From Citrobacter amalonaticus Y19 (lineage in GTDB: Bacteria; Pseudomonadota; Gammaproteobacteria; Enterobacterales; Enterobacteriaceae), in the NCBI RefSeq assembly GCF_000981805.1, contig NZ_CP011132.1, positions 3,596,001 through 3,660,000 of the forward strand: a stretch of DNA of 64,000 nucleotides, in the 5' to 3' direction. The notes under the pieces were generated by a model that had not been told where the DNA came from, searched no databases, and saw only the letters and a program-made list of their open reading frames with translations. The position numbers were made by a program, and so were the translations under genes. Shown in pieces: positions 53,310 to 62,541 of this stretch; position 1 is the stretch's first letter; every line of letters begins with the position of its first letter.

Positions 53310-54562
53310 TTACATGGATCTTTGCAAAATAAACGGGCTAACACCCTTCATCCTATTCGCATCCAGATAATCCGCCCACCACTGCAACATCAACCTCCTC
53401 TCCCCCAGATGCTCCGCCTTATGGATATAAGCCACACGCACAGAGTTACGCTCCTGATGGCTCATCTGCCTTTCTACCGCATCCCTCGACCACAATCCCG
53501 ACTCAATCAACGAACTACACGCCATTGTCCTAAAACCATGCCCACACACTTCCGTTTTCGTGCCATAACCCATCACTCGCAGAGCTTTATTCACCGTATT
53601 CTCACTCATGGGTTTACGAGGATCGTGATCGCCAACGAAGATCAGCTCTCGATTCCCGCTCATACTTTTGATCTTTTCCAAAACCGCTAAGGCCTGACGC
53701 GATAAGGGAACAAGATGTGGAGTCCGCATCTTCGAACCACGCTGAGAATGTTTAACACCTTCCAGCGGTTCACGCTCTCCGGGAATCGTCCACATAGCCG
53801 TTTCAAAATCCACTTCTGACCAGCGCGCAAAACGCAGTTCGCTTGAACGAATGAAAACTAACAGCGTGAGTTCCACAGCCAGCCGAGTTAATGGTCTTCC
53901 AGTATATGTATCAATACGATGAAGCAATTCAGGAATACGACAGAGGTCTAGCGCAGCGCGATGCTGCCGTTTAGCAGTAGCTATCGCTCCAGCAATATCT
54001 TGTGCGGGGTTGTAATCGATTAAACCGTTCTGTACCGCAAAGCGCATTATTGCCGTTGTTCGCTGTTGAAGACGCGCAGCTACTTCAAGACGTCCTGACT
54101 TCTCCACAGCTTTAATTGGAACCAGTAAATCGCGAGTACCAATATCTACTATATTTCGTTTCCCTACTGCGGCAAATAAATTGTCTTCCAGACTTTTCAA
54201 CACCCTAGCACTATGCGATGCCGACCACTTCTGATTGCTGGCGTGCCAGTCTCTGGCAACCACTTCAAACGTTATCGCCTCTTGCTCCTGCTCTACCTTA
54301 ACGACCTTCTTGTTCTCACTGGGATCGACGCCATTCGCTAATAGCTTACGGGCCTCATCCCGCCGCGCCCTGGCATCTGCCAGCGAGACTTCAGGGTATT
54401 TCCCAAGCGCAAGCATCTTCTCCTTACCGCCAAAACGATAACGCAGCCGCCAGTATTTGGAACCGTTAGGGTGAACCAGCAAACCATGCCTTCACCGTCA
54501 GTAAGCTTATATGCTTTTGCTTCAGGCTTAGCCGAACGAACCTTCACATCACTCAGAGCCAT
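53310..54562 (-). pseudogene. P4-type tyrosine integrase, frameshifted near the N-terminus
   Basis: Site-specific recombinase of the island. From ATG 54562 it reads MALSDVKVRSAKPEAKAYKL and TDGEGM, then leaves frame. The rest (LVHPNGSKYWRLRYRFGGKE onward) is open in another frame to 53310. One T missing from the T-run at about 54485 (ATGGTTTGC; TTTT expected) explains the break; repaired length is about 417 aa, normal. The DUF4102 N-terminal domain, the Arg of SSELRFARW, the H-x-x-R of HGFRTMACSSL and the Tyr of VRVAYIHKAEHL are present. It transcribes away from the adjacent leuX fragment, the usual tRNA-int orientation. Confidence 0.85.
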
Positions 54563-54760
54563 GATGAGTATCCTTTCAAGGGTTCTGTGTGGGTACAAAC
54601 ATTATCGAACCGGGATATACCCGCAGTTGTACCCGCATTAGTAAGTTGATGTAGATTGAATCAGGTTGACTTCTGTTGAAAGGAAAATCGAGGAAAGCCT
54701 TGCGGATACTGGATTTCAGGCACAAAAAAAGACGTCCGTTGACGTCTATTGATGTTCCGA

Positions 54761-54816
54761 TGGTGCGAAGGCCGGACTCGAACCGGCACGTATTTCTACG
54801 GTTGATTTTGAATCAA
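54761..54816 (-). tRNA. 3' fragment of tRNA-Leu(CAA) (leuX), attachment site
   Basis: 56 nt, from the anticodon stem-loop through the CCA end on the minus strand, match leuX as I remember it from E. coli, except for one missing base next to the CCA (TTCGCACCA for TTCGGCACCA). The 5' half of the tRNA is absent (sequence diverges after GAATCAA at 54816), so it is not a functional tRNA but an att copy left by integration. It lies between the integrase and parA. Confidence 0.85.
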
Positions 54817-54904
54817 AGAACACCTGGTAATTAAATCTCCAAAAATCAGCGTTTTCGCGTTCCGACAGTAAGACCTTTTTCAAATAACGAAAAAGGCACT
54901 GGTT
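54817..54904. other. Junction between att fragment and ICE parA
   Basis: 88 bp. An inverted repeat CTTTTT / AAAAAG lies at about 54873-54894, just before parA (CCTTTTTC...GAAAAAGG). No strong ribosome site for parA is seen. Confidence 0.4.
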
Positions 54905-55789
54905 ATGAAAAACGCACAGACACAAGCTCTACCCACGCTCATCGCCGCGATTCTTTCTACCAAAGGCGGTGTGGCAAAAACGACCGATACGGCCAATCTT
55001 GGCGGCTACCTGGCCGATCAGGGATTAAAAATCCTGATGATTGACGCCGATATCCGGCAGCCCACACTCAGCAGCTATTACCCTCTCGATAACGAAGCCC
55101 CCGGCGGGATTTACGAGCTTATAGCGCAAAATGAGCTGGATCCAGACATCATCATCTCGCACACCGCCGTTCCCAATCTGGATATCATTATCTCCAACGA
55201 TCCTCGTGGTGAACTGATGAGCCTACTTCAGGCTGCGCCGGATGGCGTGATCCGCCTGCGCCATCTGGTTCGTCAGATCCCTGGCTATGACATCATCCTG
55301 ATCGACACCATCGGCGCACGTACCATCGCGCTGGAAATGGTTCTACTGGCGAGCGATCTCATTATCTCCCCGGTTCTGCCGGAGATGCTTTCCGCACGCG
55401 AGTTTCTGCGCGGCACGCTGCAAATGTATCAGGATCTCCAGCCCTTTACTCGCTATGGCATTCCTCTGCCGCCATTAAAAGCCGTTATTAACAAGCTCGA
55501 TCACACCAACGACGCCCGCGAAATCCATCACAACCTGCTTCAGGTTTTACGTCATAAGCTGAAAGAACAGGAACTGCTGGTACCCACTGAAATCCTGATG
55601 ACGCCCGTTTATGCCAGTGTGGCCTACCGCCGTGCGGCATCGCTGGGACTACCGGTACACCGGCTGGATAACTCGCGATCCAGAGGGAGAATAACGCCTT
55701 GCGCAGCAGAAACCATGAAGATGCTGGCCGAAGAGTTGTTCCCGCAGTTTCTCGCCTTGCCACATAGAAAAGTGGAGGGCATCGCATGA
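54905..55789 (+). CDS. ParA/Soj-family partition ATPase of an integrative conjugative element
   Basis: 294 aa Walker-type partition ATPase with deviant Walker A STKGGVAKTT (about residues 18-27) and the switch/Walker B strands ILMIDADIRQP and DIILIDTIG. In SPI-7/PAPI-1-like ICEs the soj/parA gene is the first next to one att end, exactly the position here (89 bp from the leuX fragment), and stabilises the excised circle. The stop overlaps the next gene. Confidence 0.88.
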   Translation: MKNAQTQALPTLIAAILSTKGGVAKTTDTANLGGYLADQGLKILMIDADIRQPTLSSYYPLDNEAPGGIYELIAQNELDPDIIISHTAVPNLDIIISNDPRGELMSLLQAAPDGVIRLRHLVRQIPGYDIILIDTIGARTIALEMVLLASDLIISPVLPEMLSAREFLRGTLQMYQDLQPFTRYGIPLPPLKAVINKLDHTNDAREIHHNLLQVLRHKLKEQELLVPTEILMTPVYASVAYRRAASLGLPVHRLDNSRSRGRITPCAAETMKMLAEELFPQFLALPHRKVEGIA

Positions 55790-56160
55790 AACGGAAAATC
55801 TGGCGAGCATTCTGCTCGTATTACGCGCAGTCCCCTTTTGAAAAGGACGATGAAGCGATCGTTTTCTTCGAGGCCGCTGACCGGGAGGAAGCTCGGGAAA
55901 CGCTACCGGTTTTAATGTCGCTACTCTGGCATATCCCGCCGGAAAAAGTGGACTGCTACAACCTTGAAGATGAAGACGAACTGCGTGATAAAGCTGGTTT
56001 GCTAACCGCCCCCAGAGACTGGCCGCTGTTTGAAATCGGCTGGTCTAAAAACCGTCCACTCTATTCCAGCGATTTACCGCTATTACTGCTTCCGCCTCAT
56101 CAGCAAAGCCGTTTATGGAATGCCTTTCTGGCCTGTCAGGAGGGCAATCATGATGAGTAA
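55786..56160 (+). CDS. Hypothetical ICE protein between parA and dnaB-like gene
   Basis: 124 aa, MKRKIWRAFCSYYAQSPFEK..., acidic centre (EDDEA/YNLEDEDELRDKAG), no signal peptide, soluble. The start overlaps the parA stop and the end overlaps the helicase start by 11 bp, so it is an operon member. It corresponds by position to a small conserved gene of SPI-7-type elements; function unknown. Confidence 0.75.
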   Translation: MKRKIWRAFCSYYAQSPFEKDDEAIVFFEAADREEARETLPVLMSLLWHIPPEKVDCYNLEDEDELRDKAGLLTAPRDWPLFEIGWSKNRPLYSSDLPLLLLPPHQQSRLWNAFLACQEGNHDE

Positions 56161-57508
56161 GCGCAAACGCCAGCAGCCCCCTCATTCTGTTGAAGCTGAA
56201 CAATCGGTACTCGGTGGGCTGATGCTGGATAACGGTCGTTGGGATGATGTCGCTACGCAAATTTCCGCACAGGACTTTTTCATCTCTGCGCACCGCACCA
56301 TCTACACCCACATGCAGACGCTGGTTGAGCAGGGTAAACCTATCGACCTGATCACGTTAAGTGAATCGCTGGAACAACAGGATTATCTCGCTCAGGTGGG
56401 CGGCTTTGCCTACCTGGCAGAGCTATCGAAAAACACGCCGAGCGCGGCAAATATCGGCCCCTACGCGGAATACATCGCCAGCTACGGCGAACTGCGTCAG
56501 CTTCTGTTGCTGGGCAATGAGTTAACTGAAATGGCAGGGCATACACGTAGCAATGTAGCCAATGTACTGGCTTTCGCCGAACAAAAGCTGTTTGCGATCG
56601 CCCAATCGCATCAGGATGGCGGCCTGATTGACATCAATGACTGTTTTGACCATGTTCTGGCTGGTATCGCTCAGCGCTACGAGGCCGAACGGGGCACTCT
56701 CAGCGGCACGCCTTCCGGATTGGAACAACTGGATGCGCTAACCTGCGGTTTCCAGCCTGCCGATCTGATCATCGCTGCCGCTCGCCCCGCCGTTGGGAAA
56801 ACGGCATTTGCTCTGACGTTGTGCGTGAATGCGCTGATGCTACGTCCCGCGAAGCCGGTGCAAATTTACAGTATGGAAATGTCGGCAGAACAGCTACTGC
56901 TCCGGCTGGTATCCCTGCTCGGGCGCGTCTCGCAAACCCGGCTGCGTAGCGGCGATCTGAGCGATGACGACTGGCAGCGGATTGGTACCAGCGCCACCAT
57001 CCTGATGAAAGAGTGGAAAGATCGTTTACTGCTCGATGATTCTGGGATCCTTACCCCATCTCTGTTGCGCAGCCGGGCAAGACGATCGCTGCGCCAGTTC
57101 GGTTCCCCGTCGCTGATCGTTGTCGATTATCTGCAGCTGATGCGCAGCGGTGGTGAGGAAAACCGTAACCAGGAGATCTCTACCATCTCCCGCTCACTGA
57201 AAGCCCTGGCGAAGGAACTGAATTGCCCGGTACTGGCACTGTCGCAGCTTAACCGGGCGCTGGAATCACGCCTTAATAAGCGCCCCTGCAACGCCGATCT
57301 GCGCGATTCGGGCTCTATCGAACAGGATGCCGACGTCATCTTATTTCTCTACCGCGACGAACTGTACGATCCGAACACGCTGGATCGCGGCATTGCCGAA
57401 GTCATTGTCAGCAAACAGCGCAACGGCCCGGTAGGTACGGTGCGCACACGCTTTATCAGCGCTCAGACCCGCTTTGAATCACTCAGCCAGCAGGGAGCGG
57501 CATTATGA
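56150..57508 (+). CDS. DnaB-like replicative helicase of the ICE
   Basis: 452 aa. The N-terminal DnaB domain begins PHSVEAEQSVLGGLMLD, and the RecA-like core has Walker A AARPAVGKTA (about residue 210), Walker B SLIVVDYLQLM, and the conserved LSQLNRALESR and LRDSGSIEQDADVI blocks. The start ATG 56150 follows AGGAGGGC; ATG 56153 is an alternative. A second DnaB besides the chromosomal one is typical of SPI-7/PAPI-1 ICEs and probably serves replication of the excised element. The stop overlaps the parB-like gene. Confidence 0.9.
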   Translation: MMSKRKRQQPPHSVEAEQSVLGGLMLDNGRWDDVATQISAQDFFISAHRTIYTHMQTLVEQGKPIDLITLSESLEQQDYLAQVGGFAYLAELSKNTPSAANIGPYAEYIASYGELRQLLLLGNELTEMAGHTRSNVANVLAFAEQKLFAIAQSHQDGGLIDINDCFDHVLAGIAQRYEAERGTLSGTPSGLEQLDALTCGFQPADLIIAAARPAVGKTAFALTLCVNALMLRPAKPVQIYSMEMSAEQLLLRLVSLLGRVSQTRLRSGDLSDDDWQRIGTSATILMKEWKDRLLLDDSGILTPSLLRSRARRSLRQFGSPSLIVVDYLQLMRSGGEENRNQEISTISRSLKALAKELNCPVLALSQLNRALESRLNKRPCNADLRDSGSIEQDADVILFLYRDELYDPNTLDRGIAEVIVSKQRNGPVGTVRTRFISAQTRFESLSQQGAAL

Positions 57509-58995
57509 ACAGTAAACTCACCTCACCGGAACTCCAGTCACGCCTGTTACAGGGCAATTTTGGCAAGGAAAGAGCACCTGATGAGCGTTTTGCCGATCCA
57601 CAAATAGAAACCTCGATGATCGTCACGCTGGAACAGCTTCACCCTTATGATCTCAACCCCCGGCTGATGCGTAACCCCAGCTATGACGACATTAAGGCGT
57701 CGATCCGGCAGCGCGGGCTGGACACGCCGCCGCCGATCACTCGTCGTCCAGGTCAGGACTGGTTCATCATCGCCAACGGCGGCAATACCCGCCTGTCGAT
57801 CCTCAATGAGCTGTGGCGTGAAACGCATGATGAACGGTTCTGGCGCATTCAGTGCCTGTACAAACCGTGGGGTGGCACTCCGGAGCAGCCAGTGCTGGGC
57901 GAACTGCGCTGCCTGATAGGTCATCTGGCGGAAAACGATCTGCATGGAAAGCTGAGTTTTATTGAACGGGCGCTGGGGATCAATAAAGCGCGTGAACTGT
58001 ATCAGCAGGTAGAAGAATGCGAACTTTCGCAGCGCGAACTGGCAGAACATCTAAGGAATGACGGCTATCCCATCAATCAGTCGCATATCAGCCGGATGGA
58101 ACAAGCACTGGAATACCTGTTGCCCTGCATCCCTGAAGTGTTATACGCCGGAATGGGCCGCCCTCAGGTCGAAAAGCTGTTATCACTACGCTCAGCGGCA
58201 TTGCAGCGCTGGCAGCGTCATACTGGCGATGACGGAAATAACGAAAACTTCGATGACCTCTTCTCCTCCGCGCTGTCGCTGTTTAATGAACAGCCTGAAG
58301 CCTTTGTGGTTGAGCAGGTGCAGGATGAGTTGCTGGGTCTGATGAGTCAGGCGCTTAATGTTGATTACAACCTGTTATTGCTGGATGTCGATCCTTCTGA
58401 ACAAAAACGCCAGGCGGTGCTTGGCCCCACACCAGAACCGCCACCTTACGTACCACCGGAGGAACCTGAACCGCGCCCTGCCCTACGCAGACGTAAACCA
58501 GAGCCGGAAGGTGAAAATAATGGGTCGCCAGCCTCCGTACCTGAGCGAGATGAAGGATCCGCGCATTTATGTGAAGGCAATGAACCGGTCACGGATATCT
58601 GGCGCATCTCATCACTATTTGACACCGTGGAATCCTTACAGGCGATAAGCGATCGCCTGGCGTGGGATCTGGCGGAATGCTACGCCATCGATGACCTGAT
58701 CATCCGGGACGATGATGAAAAAGGGATCGGTTACCAGCTCAGAGCAATTACGTCTGACCATCCCATGTATTCCCGACCGCAGCCCCGCGCCTGCCAGGCG
58801 CTACTGACGGCACTAAGCGATCGTCCGTTAACGGATGAACAATCGGCATCGTTGACACCAGCCCTCTTTTTTCAGCGTGAACAGGATGATTTTTTCTTTA
58901 GCGATCTTTTTCTTATCAAAGCATTCCGGCTAATCCGTATAGTCCGCCGGATCAGAGAATTGCAGCAGGAGGCTCGCCATGATGCCGACAATTAA
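57505..58995 (+). CDS. ParB-family protein of the ICE
   Basis: 496 aa. The N-terminal ParB/Srx-like nuclease fold is visible (IVTLEQLHPYDLNPRLMRNP, IKASIRQRGLDTPPPITRRP and IIANGGNTRLSIL, about residues 38-100). A central helix-turn-helix follows (LSQRELAEHLRNDGYPINQS, about 172-191), then a proline-rich linker (PTPEPPPYVPPEEPEPRP) and a C-terminal domain special to ICE ParB proteins. It presumably binds a centromere-like site and works with the ParA. The stop overlaps the DUF2857 gene. Confidence 0.85.
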   Translation: MNSKLTSPELQSRLLQGNFGKERAPDERFADPQIETSMIVTLEQLHPYDLNPRLMRNPSYDDIKASIRQRGLDTPPPITRRPGQDWFIIANGGNTRLSILNELWRETHDERFWRIQCLYKPWGGTPEQPVLGELRCLIGHLAENDLHGKLSFIERALGINKARELYQQVEECELSQRELAEHLRNDGYPINQSHISRMEQALEYLLPCIPEVLYAGMGRPQVEKLLSLRSAALQRWQRHTGDDGNNENFDDLFSSALSLFNEQPEAFVVEQVQDELLGLMSQALNVDYNLLLLDVDPSEQKRQAVLGPTPEPPPYVPPEEPEPRPALRRRKPEPEGENNGSPASVPERDEGSAHLCEGNEPVTDIWRISSLFDTVESLQAISDRLAWDLAECYAIDDLIIRDDDEKGIGYQLRAITSDHPMYSRPQPRACQALLTALSDRPLTDEQSASLTPALFFQREQDDFFFSDLFLIKAFRLIRIVRRIRELQQEARHDADN

Positions 58996-59518
58996 TCAGG
59001 CTGTTTTATCTCAGGTTATTCAGGAGTTGAAGGACGGCAACGTGCGCTATTGCGAAGCGCTGGGCTTCGACCGCGACGAGCTGAACGAACTGAACACTCT
59101 GACATTTGAAGAGCTGATGCATCTGGGGAATACCTCGGCGCAGTTTTTGAAAATTACCATTAACCATGATGTTCTGCGCAAAATGCTGGTCCAGGTGCGC
59201 CAGGAGCAGAAATTTCAGCAGTTTGTTGGTCAGGCTGTTCAACTGGGGGGGTCTATCGCCTTAATCAGCCACTATTTCGGTATTTCGACTGCTGAAATCA
59301 GCGCTCGCCGTCGGCTGATGGGGATCCATATCCGTCAGGGACGAAATCAGGCACCGGATGAAGCGGAAGAAGCCGCCCTGTGGAAGCGATGGCAGGAAAT
59401 CAAAGTGGATAACCTGGATTCTACGCAGGCGCTGGAAGCCATGATGCAACTGGCTCAGGAACGCTCGCTCTCGTTAACTGTGGTCTGGAATCTCATCCGC
59501 CAGTGGGAAAAAAGTTGA
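58979..59518 (+). CDS. DUF2857-family ICE protein
   Basis: 179 aa starting MMPTINQAVLSQVIQELKDG. The domain has GFDRDELNELNTLTFEELMH and a C-terminal helix-turn-helix-like segment ALISHYFGISTAEISARRRL, so it may bind DNA. It follows parB in SPI-7-type ICEs. The start overlaps parB by 17 bp, and the operon continues to 60689. Confidence 0.75.
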   Translation: MMPTINQAVLSQVIQELKDGNVRYCEALGFDRDELNELNTLTFEELMHLGNTSAQFLKITINHDVLRKMLVQVRQEQKFQQFVGQAVQLGGSIALISHYFGISTAEISARRRLMGIHIRQGRNQAPDEAEEAALWKRWQEIKVDNLDSTQALEAMMQLAQERSLSLTVVWNLIRQWEKS

Positions 59519-59537
59519 AGAACCAATGGGGAACATC

Positions 59538-60689
59538 ATGACACCGTATATCCAGGCGCTTATCAATACCACCGGCGACAAACTTCAGCAACGGATGCTC
59601 AAGGATCCAACAACAGCCTCTGACAGCCTGCTGTTTATGGGCAATCAGCATGACACGGTGCCTCGCCGTTTATTGCAGGATCCGTTGTTATCTCCCAGAG
59701 ACAAATTCGCCTGGCAGGTGATCCGAATGCAGGCACAGGAAAACGGTGGTGCGGTGTTCCCCTCTTACAGTGAATTGCAGGTGCAGTTGTCAAACCGCCC
59801 GCTGGATGAAAAAGCCTCACGCAGCACTGTCAGCCGGGCGCTGCTGATGCTGAGACTGACGCGCTGGCTCAGCCTGTGCCACAAGGCGCGGGATCGCGTT
59901 TCCGGGAGGATTATGGGCAATATCTACGCCCTGCACGATGAGCCGCTGACCGTGCTGGACGCTCTGCGATTTGATGCCAGCTATCTTCACTTGCTGGATC
60001 AGTGTTCACGATATGAAAACAAGACCATCCGCGCCACCGCGCAAAGCATTTTGTACGACGTTCGCCAGGACACCAGCCTGCGCTATTTATCGTCGCGCAT
60101 AGATCTGCTGGAAGAACGCGCTCGCTGGCAACAGCGCCAGTCCTCTGAGAAGACTAAGCCCGAAACGCCCGGTCTCAATGTGGTACCGGGTGAAATTCGG
60201 CCTGGTACCGAATCGGGACTAAGCCGAAAACCGGGGCCTGACGGCCTGGTCTCAGATCAGGACCCGGCCTCTGTACGTACAGTACTTACAGATAATGGTA
60301 ATAGTACTACCCCGCGCGCGAACGACTCGCCACCATGTTGGCCACCAGAAATCCCGCTGACGCAGCCCGAAAAACAGCTTGTTTTGCAGGCGATGCAGAA
60401 CCTGCCACCCGCATTGCGCCAGGACGTGCTTGATGATGCAGCCCGGCGTGTCTCCCGTGGCGGCGTGCAAAACCCGCTTGCTTATCTGCTGGCAACGCTC
60501 CGAAAAGCACAGAGTGGCGAGTTTAATCAGTATCGGCGGGATAAACCTGTGGTGTCGGAGTTTGTACCGCCTGTGGTTTCAGAGCCGGAAGTACCAGCAG
60601 AACCGCGTAAAAAACGGGATATCAGTAAGTTGGTAGCGGAGATCCGGCGCAGTGTCTGGGGAAGAGTTGATGTCAGTGTCATCACATAG
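59538..60689 (+). CDS. STY4528-family ICE replication-associated protein
   Basis: 383 aa from ATG 59538, which has GGGGAAC upstream (ATG 59526 is in frame, 12 bp earlier). The N-terminal half is winged-helix-like, as in plasmid replication or regulatory proteins (ENGGAVFPSYSELQVQLSNR, SRSTVSRALLMLRLTRWLSL). The C-terminal part contains LDDAARRVSRGGVQNPLAYLLATLRKAQSGEFN, a segment also seen in replication-linked proteins of mobile elements. It is the last gene of the parA-dnaB-parB operon. Confidence 0.75.
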   Translation: MTPYIQALINTTGDKLQQRMLKDPTTASDSLLFMGNQHDTVPRRLLQDPLLSPRDKFAWQVIRMQAQENGGAVFPSYSELQVQLSNRPLDEKASRSTVSRALLMLRLTRWLSLCHKARDRVSGRIMGNIYALHDEPLTVLDALRFDASYLHLLDQCSRYENKTIRATAQSILYDVRQDTSLRYLSSRIDLLEERARWQQRQSSEKTKPETPGLNVVPGEIRPGTESGLSRKPGPDGLVSDQDPASVRTVLTDNGNSTTPRANDSPPCWPPEIPLTQPEKQLVLQAMQNLPPALRQDVLDDAARRVSRGGVQNPLAYLLATLRKAQSGEFNQYRRDKPVVSEFVPPVVSEPEVPAEPRKKRDISKLVAEIRRSVWGRVDVSVIT

Positions 60690-60726
60690 ATAGCTATCAA
60701 TACAGCGCAAATTAATAGACATTATA

Positions 60727-60745
60727 GTGATGCCACTGGCATCAC
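60727..60745. promoter_or_regulatory. Palindrome GTGATGCCA-C-TGGCATCAC
   Basis: Perfect 9-bp arms in the 103-bp gap between the convergent STY4528-like gene and hipA. The same TGATGCCA/TGGCATCA arms recur at 62550-62583 and 62792-62810. Candidate protein-binding or partition site. Confidence 0.55.
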
Positions 60746-60792
60746 ATATACACCTATTGATCATCTTACAATCAATAGGTAACAGCGACAAA

Positions 60793-62073
60793 TCAACGTA
60801 ATTGCATAATCTCTTCTGGTGTACCTTCAAAAATAAACGGATTAAGGAACACTCGTCCCCATAAAAATTTGCGATCCACTTCGCTCAATGAAGCCGCATT
60901 GCATATCTCCTCCCAGTTCTCATGAACCGTCCGGATGCAGTGTGTGATAATTTCAATGGCTTCCTGTTCGCTCAGCAGAAATTTGGCAGCCGCTGACAGG
61001 CAAACCGCGAGATTACTCATTCGGTTTTCACCCATAATCAGCATTGCCTGCGTTGCTTCATTCCCGGAACGGCCCTGGGGACAAATATCATAAGCAGGCG
61101 TCAGGCACAGTTTTTCACCGTCCCAAAATGCTGCATGGTTCCTGGCGTGATCATCCGTGTTACCACAAATAATATTAAAAGCCAGACGCCCGAACAGTTC
61201 CCGTAATGTTTCTTTAGGCGCATCGAAGCGCTGGCGAATTATATCCGTCAAATCCTCATAACTCGCATATCTTGCCATCATCTCATCAAGGCCAAAGATA
61301 GTCAGCGCAGAGACCATCAGACGGCGCTGCCATCCTGCATCACTTCGAATACGATCAAAGCGCTCAATAAGAATGACGTCTTTACCTGCGGTATGACGAT
61401 AGAGAACAGGCGCAACGTTCAACCCGGCACACGCAGCCAGTCGCATAGCGACATATTCAGCTTTAACGACATTATAGGTGTCTGTGGAGGAAGAAAATTT
61501 TGCGATAAATTTATGCTCACCGGATTCTATCATTGCCTTTGGTCGCGCTCCCCCCAGTGAACTCCCATGAAATAGTGCTTGTTCAAGCTCCGGAGTTAAC
61601 GGTACGCCACTTTCAACCATTGATGCTGCCTGCATCAATTCTTCAAGAGATGCACTTTGAGACGCGCGCGGTACATACTCCGTAGCGGACCGCTGGAAGT
61701 CGAGCCCCCCAATTCTGTCTGAGCCAGACTCAAGCAAATAGGTCAGTTCGTCCAGCCTGTCAGGGTCAGCATCCCTTCCCTGGGCGCCCATTAGTCGATT
61801 AAGGATAACCCGGCGTCCCCAAGCATCCGGGGCCGCATCACGTAATGCACTGGCCTGCTGTAGCCCTGGTGCGGGAAAAATTGCGCCCTGGGATAGCGGG
61901 AGTTCCGGCTCATAGACAGGGATCGCATCTTCCCGTTCCAGATAACTGCGCCCGTAGTTGAAAATGAATCTGTTGTCATCGCGGGTTAATGCACCTGCGA
62001 CAATCGGTTTAGTTGCACCAGGCAACCAGATCCATACATATGCCCGGTCGGGACGGTTATCAGAAGTCATCAT
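60793..62073 (-). CDS. hipA: HipA-family serine/threonine kinase toxin
   Basis: 426 aa. In E. coli K-12 HipA phosphorylates glutamyl-tRNA synthetase to induce growth arrest; the target here is unknown. HipA N-terminal domain, then the GGARPK loop (residues 174-179), conserved KFIAKF (188-193), catalytic NTDDHARNH (305-313) and the metal-binding Asp of LTPAYDICP (D329). The start (ATG 62073 or 62070) overlaps the upstream hipB by 14 bp, the usual antitoxin-toxin order. The gene looks intact. Confidence 0.9.
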   Translation of the reverse strand: MMTSDNRPDRAYVWIWLPGATKPIVAGALTRDDNRFIFNYGRSYLEREDAIPVYEPELPLSQGAIFPAPGLQQASALRDAAPDAWGRRVILNRLMGAQGRDADPDRLDELTYLLESGSDRIGGLDFQRSATEYVPRASQSASLEELMQAASMVESGVPLTPELEQALFHGSSLGGARPKAMIESGEHKFIAKFSSSTDTYNVVKAEYVAMRLAACAGLNVAPVLYRHTAGKDVILIERFDRIRSDAGWQRRLMVSALTIFGLDEMMARYASYEDLTDIIRQRFDAPKETLRELFGRLAFNIICGNTDDHARNHAAFWDGEKLCLTPAYDICPQGRSGNEATQAMLIMGENRMSNLAVCLSAAAKFLLSEQEAIEIITHCIRTVHENWEEICNAASLSEVDRKFLWGRVFLNPFIFEGTPEEIMQLR

Positions 62074-62398
62074 CTATCACCTTCCTGGAGTGATGCACTG
62101 AGCGCGGCATCAGTGATAAGGTTTTCTCAACGTTCGCGGTATGTAACGTCATAGATACATGGTCAGGTGTAAAAAGCGGAACACCTACTATGGTAGCCAG
62201 TTCAAATACCGCGCCAATTGCACACCCCATGTCTCCTTCTTCAGCACGATAAACGAGTCCACGAGATACACCAGCACGTTCCGCCAGCTCTTCAACGGTG
62301 AGTTTGCGTTCAATACGCGCCGTACGAAGCATCAACCCCAACAGCCGTGCAGCATCACGGCTGTAGCGGGAGTAAGTTCGAGTGGATGGTTTTGCCAT
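62060..62398 (-). CDS. hipB: HipB-like XRE antitoxin
   Basis: 112 aa from ATG 62398 (AAAGAGGTG upstream; the longer start at 62434 would overlap operator repeats). It contains a Cro/CI-type helix-turn-helix, TVEELAERAGVSRGLVYRAE (about residues 34-53). The C-terminal tail (HHSRKVIDDDF) is probably the flexible, degradable part. It neutralises HipA and represses hipBA, likely through the 47-bp repeats upstream. Confidence 0.85.
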   Translation of the reverse strand: MAKPSTRTYSRYSRDAARLLGLMLRTARIERKLTVEELAERAGVSRGLVYRAEEGDMGCAIGAVFELATIVGVPLFTPDHVSMTLHTANVEKTLSLMPRSVHHSRKVIDDDF

Positions 62399-62411
62399 TA
62401 CACACCTCTTT

Positions 62412-62541
62412 GTTCCATAAATAGAGCATTTCATGTAAGTATATCCTTTTTATAGAACAATCGAAATCATTTGCTTCAGTACCCCATTCGATTTGTTCCA
62501 TAAACAGATTCTTAACTTACACTACGCTCCATTAATGGAAC
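62412..62541. promoter_or_regulatory. Two 47-bp operator modules upstream of hipBA
   Basis: 62412-62458 and 62495-62541 are each exactly 47 bp and bounded by GTTCCATAAA at the left and by (T)GAAC preceded by TTTATA or TTAAT at the right (inverted half-sites). The starts are 83 bp apart. The four half-sites recall the four HipB operators of E. coli hipBA, with a different sequence. This is the likely autoregulatory region. Confidence 0.6.

Noticed and set aside
53244..53690. Plus-strand ORF of 148 codons
   Set aside because: It lies over the integrase C-terminus; the His/Pro/Gln-rich translation has no domain.
54338..54598. Separate small gene of 86 codons
   Set aside because: It is the N-terminal piece of the frameshifted integrase; similarity ends at the one-base loss.
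54761..54816. Functional tRNA-Leu gene
   Set aside because: Only the 3' part is present and one acceptor base is missing, so it is an att remnant.
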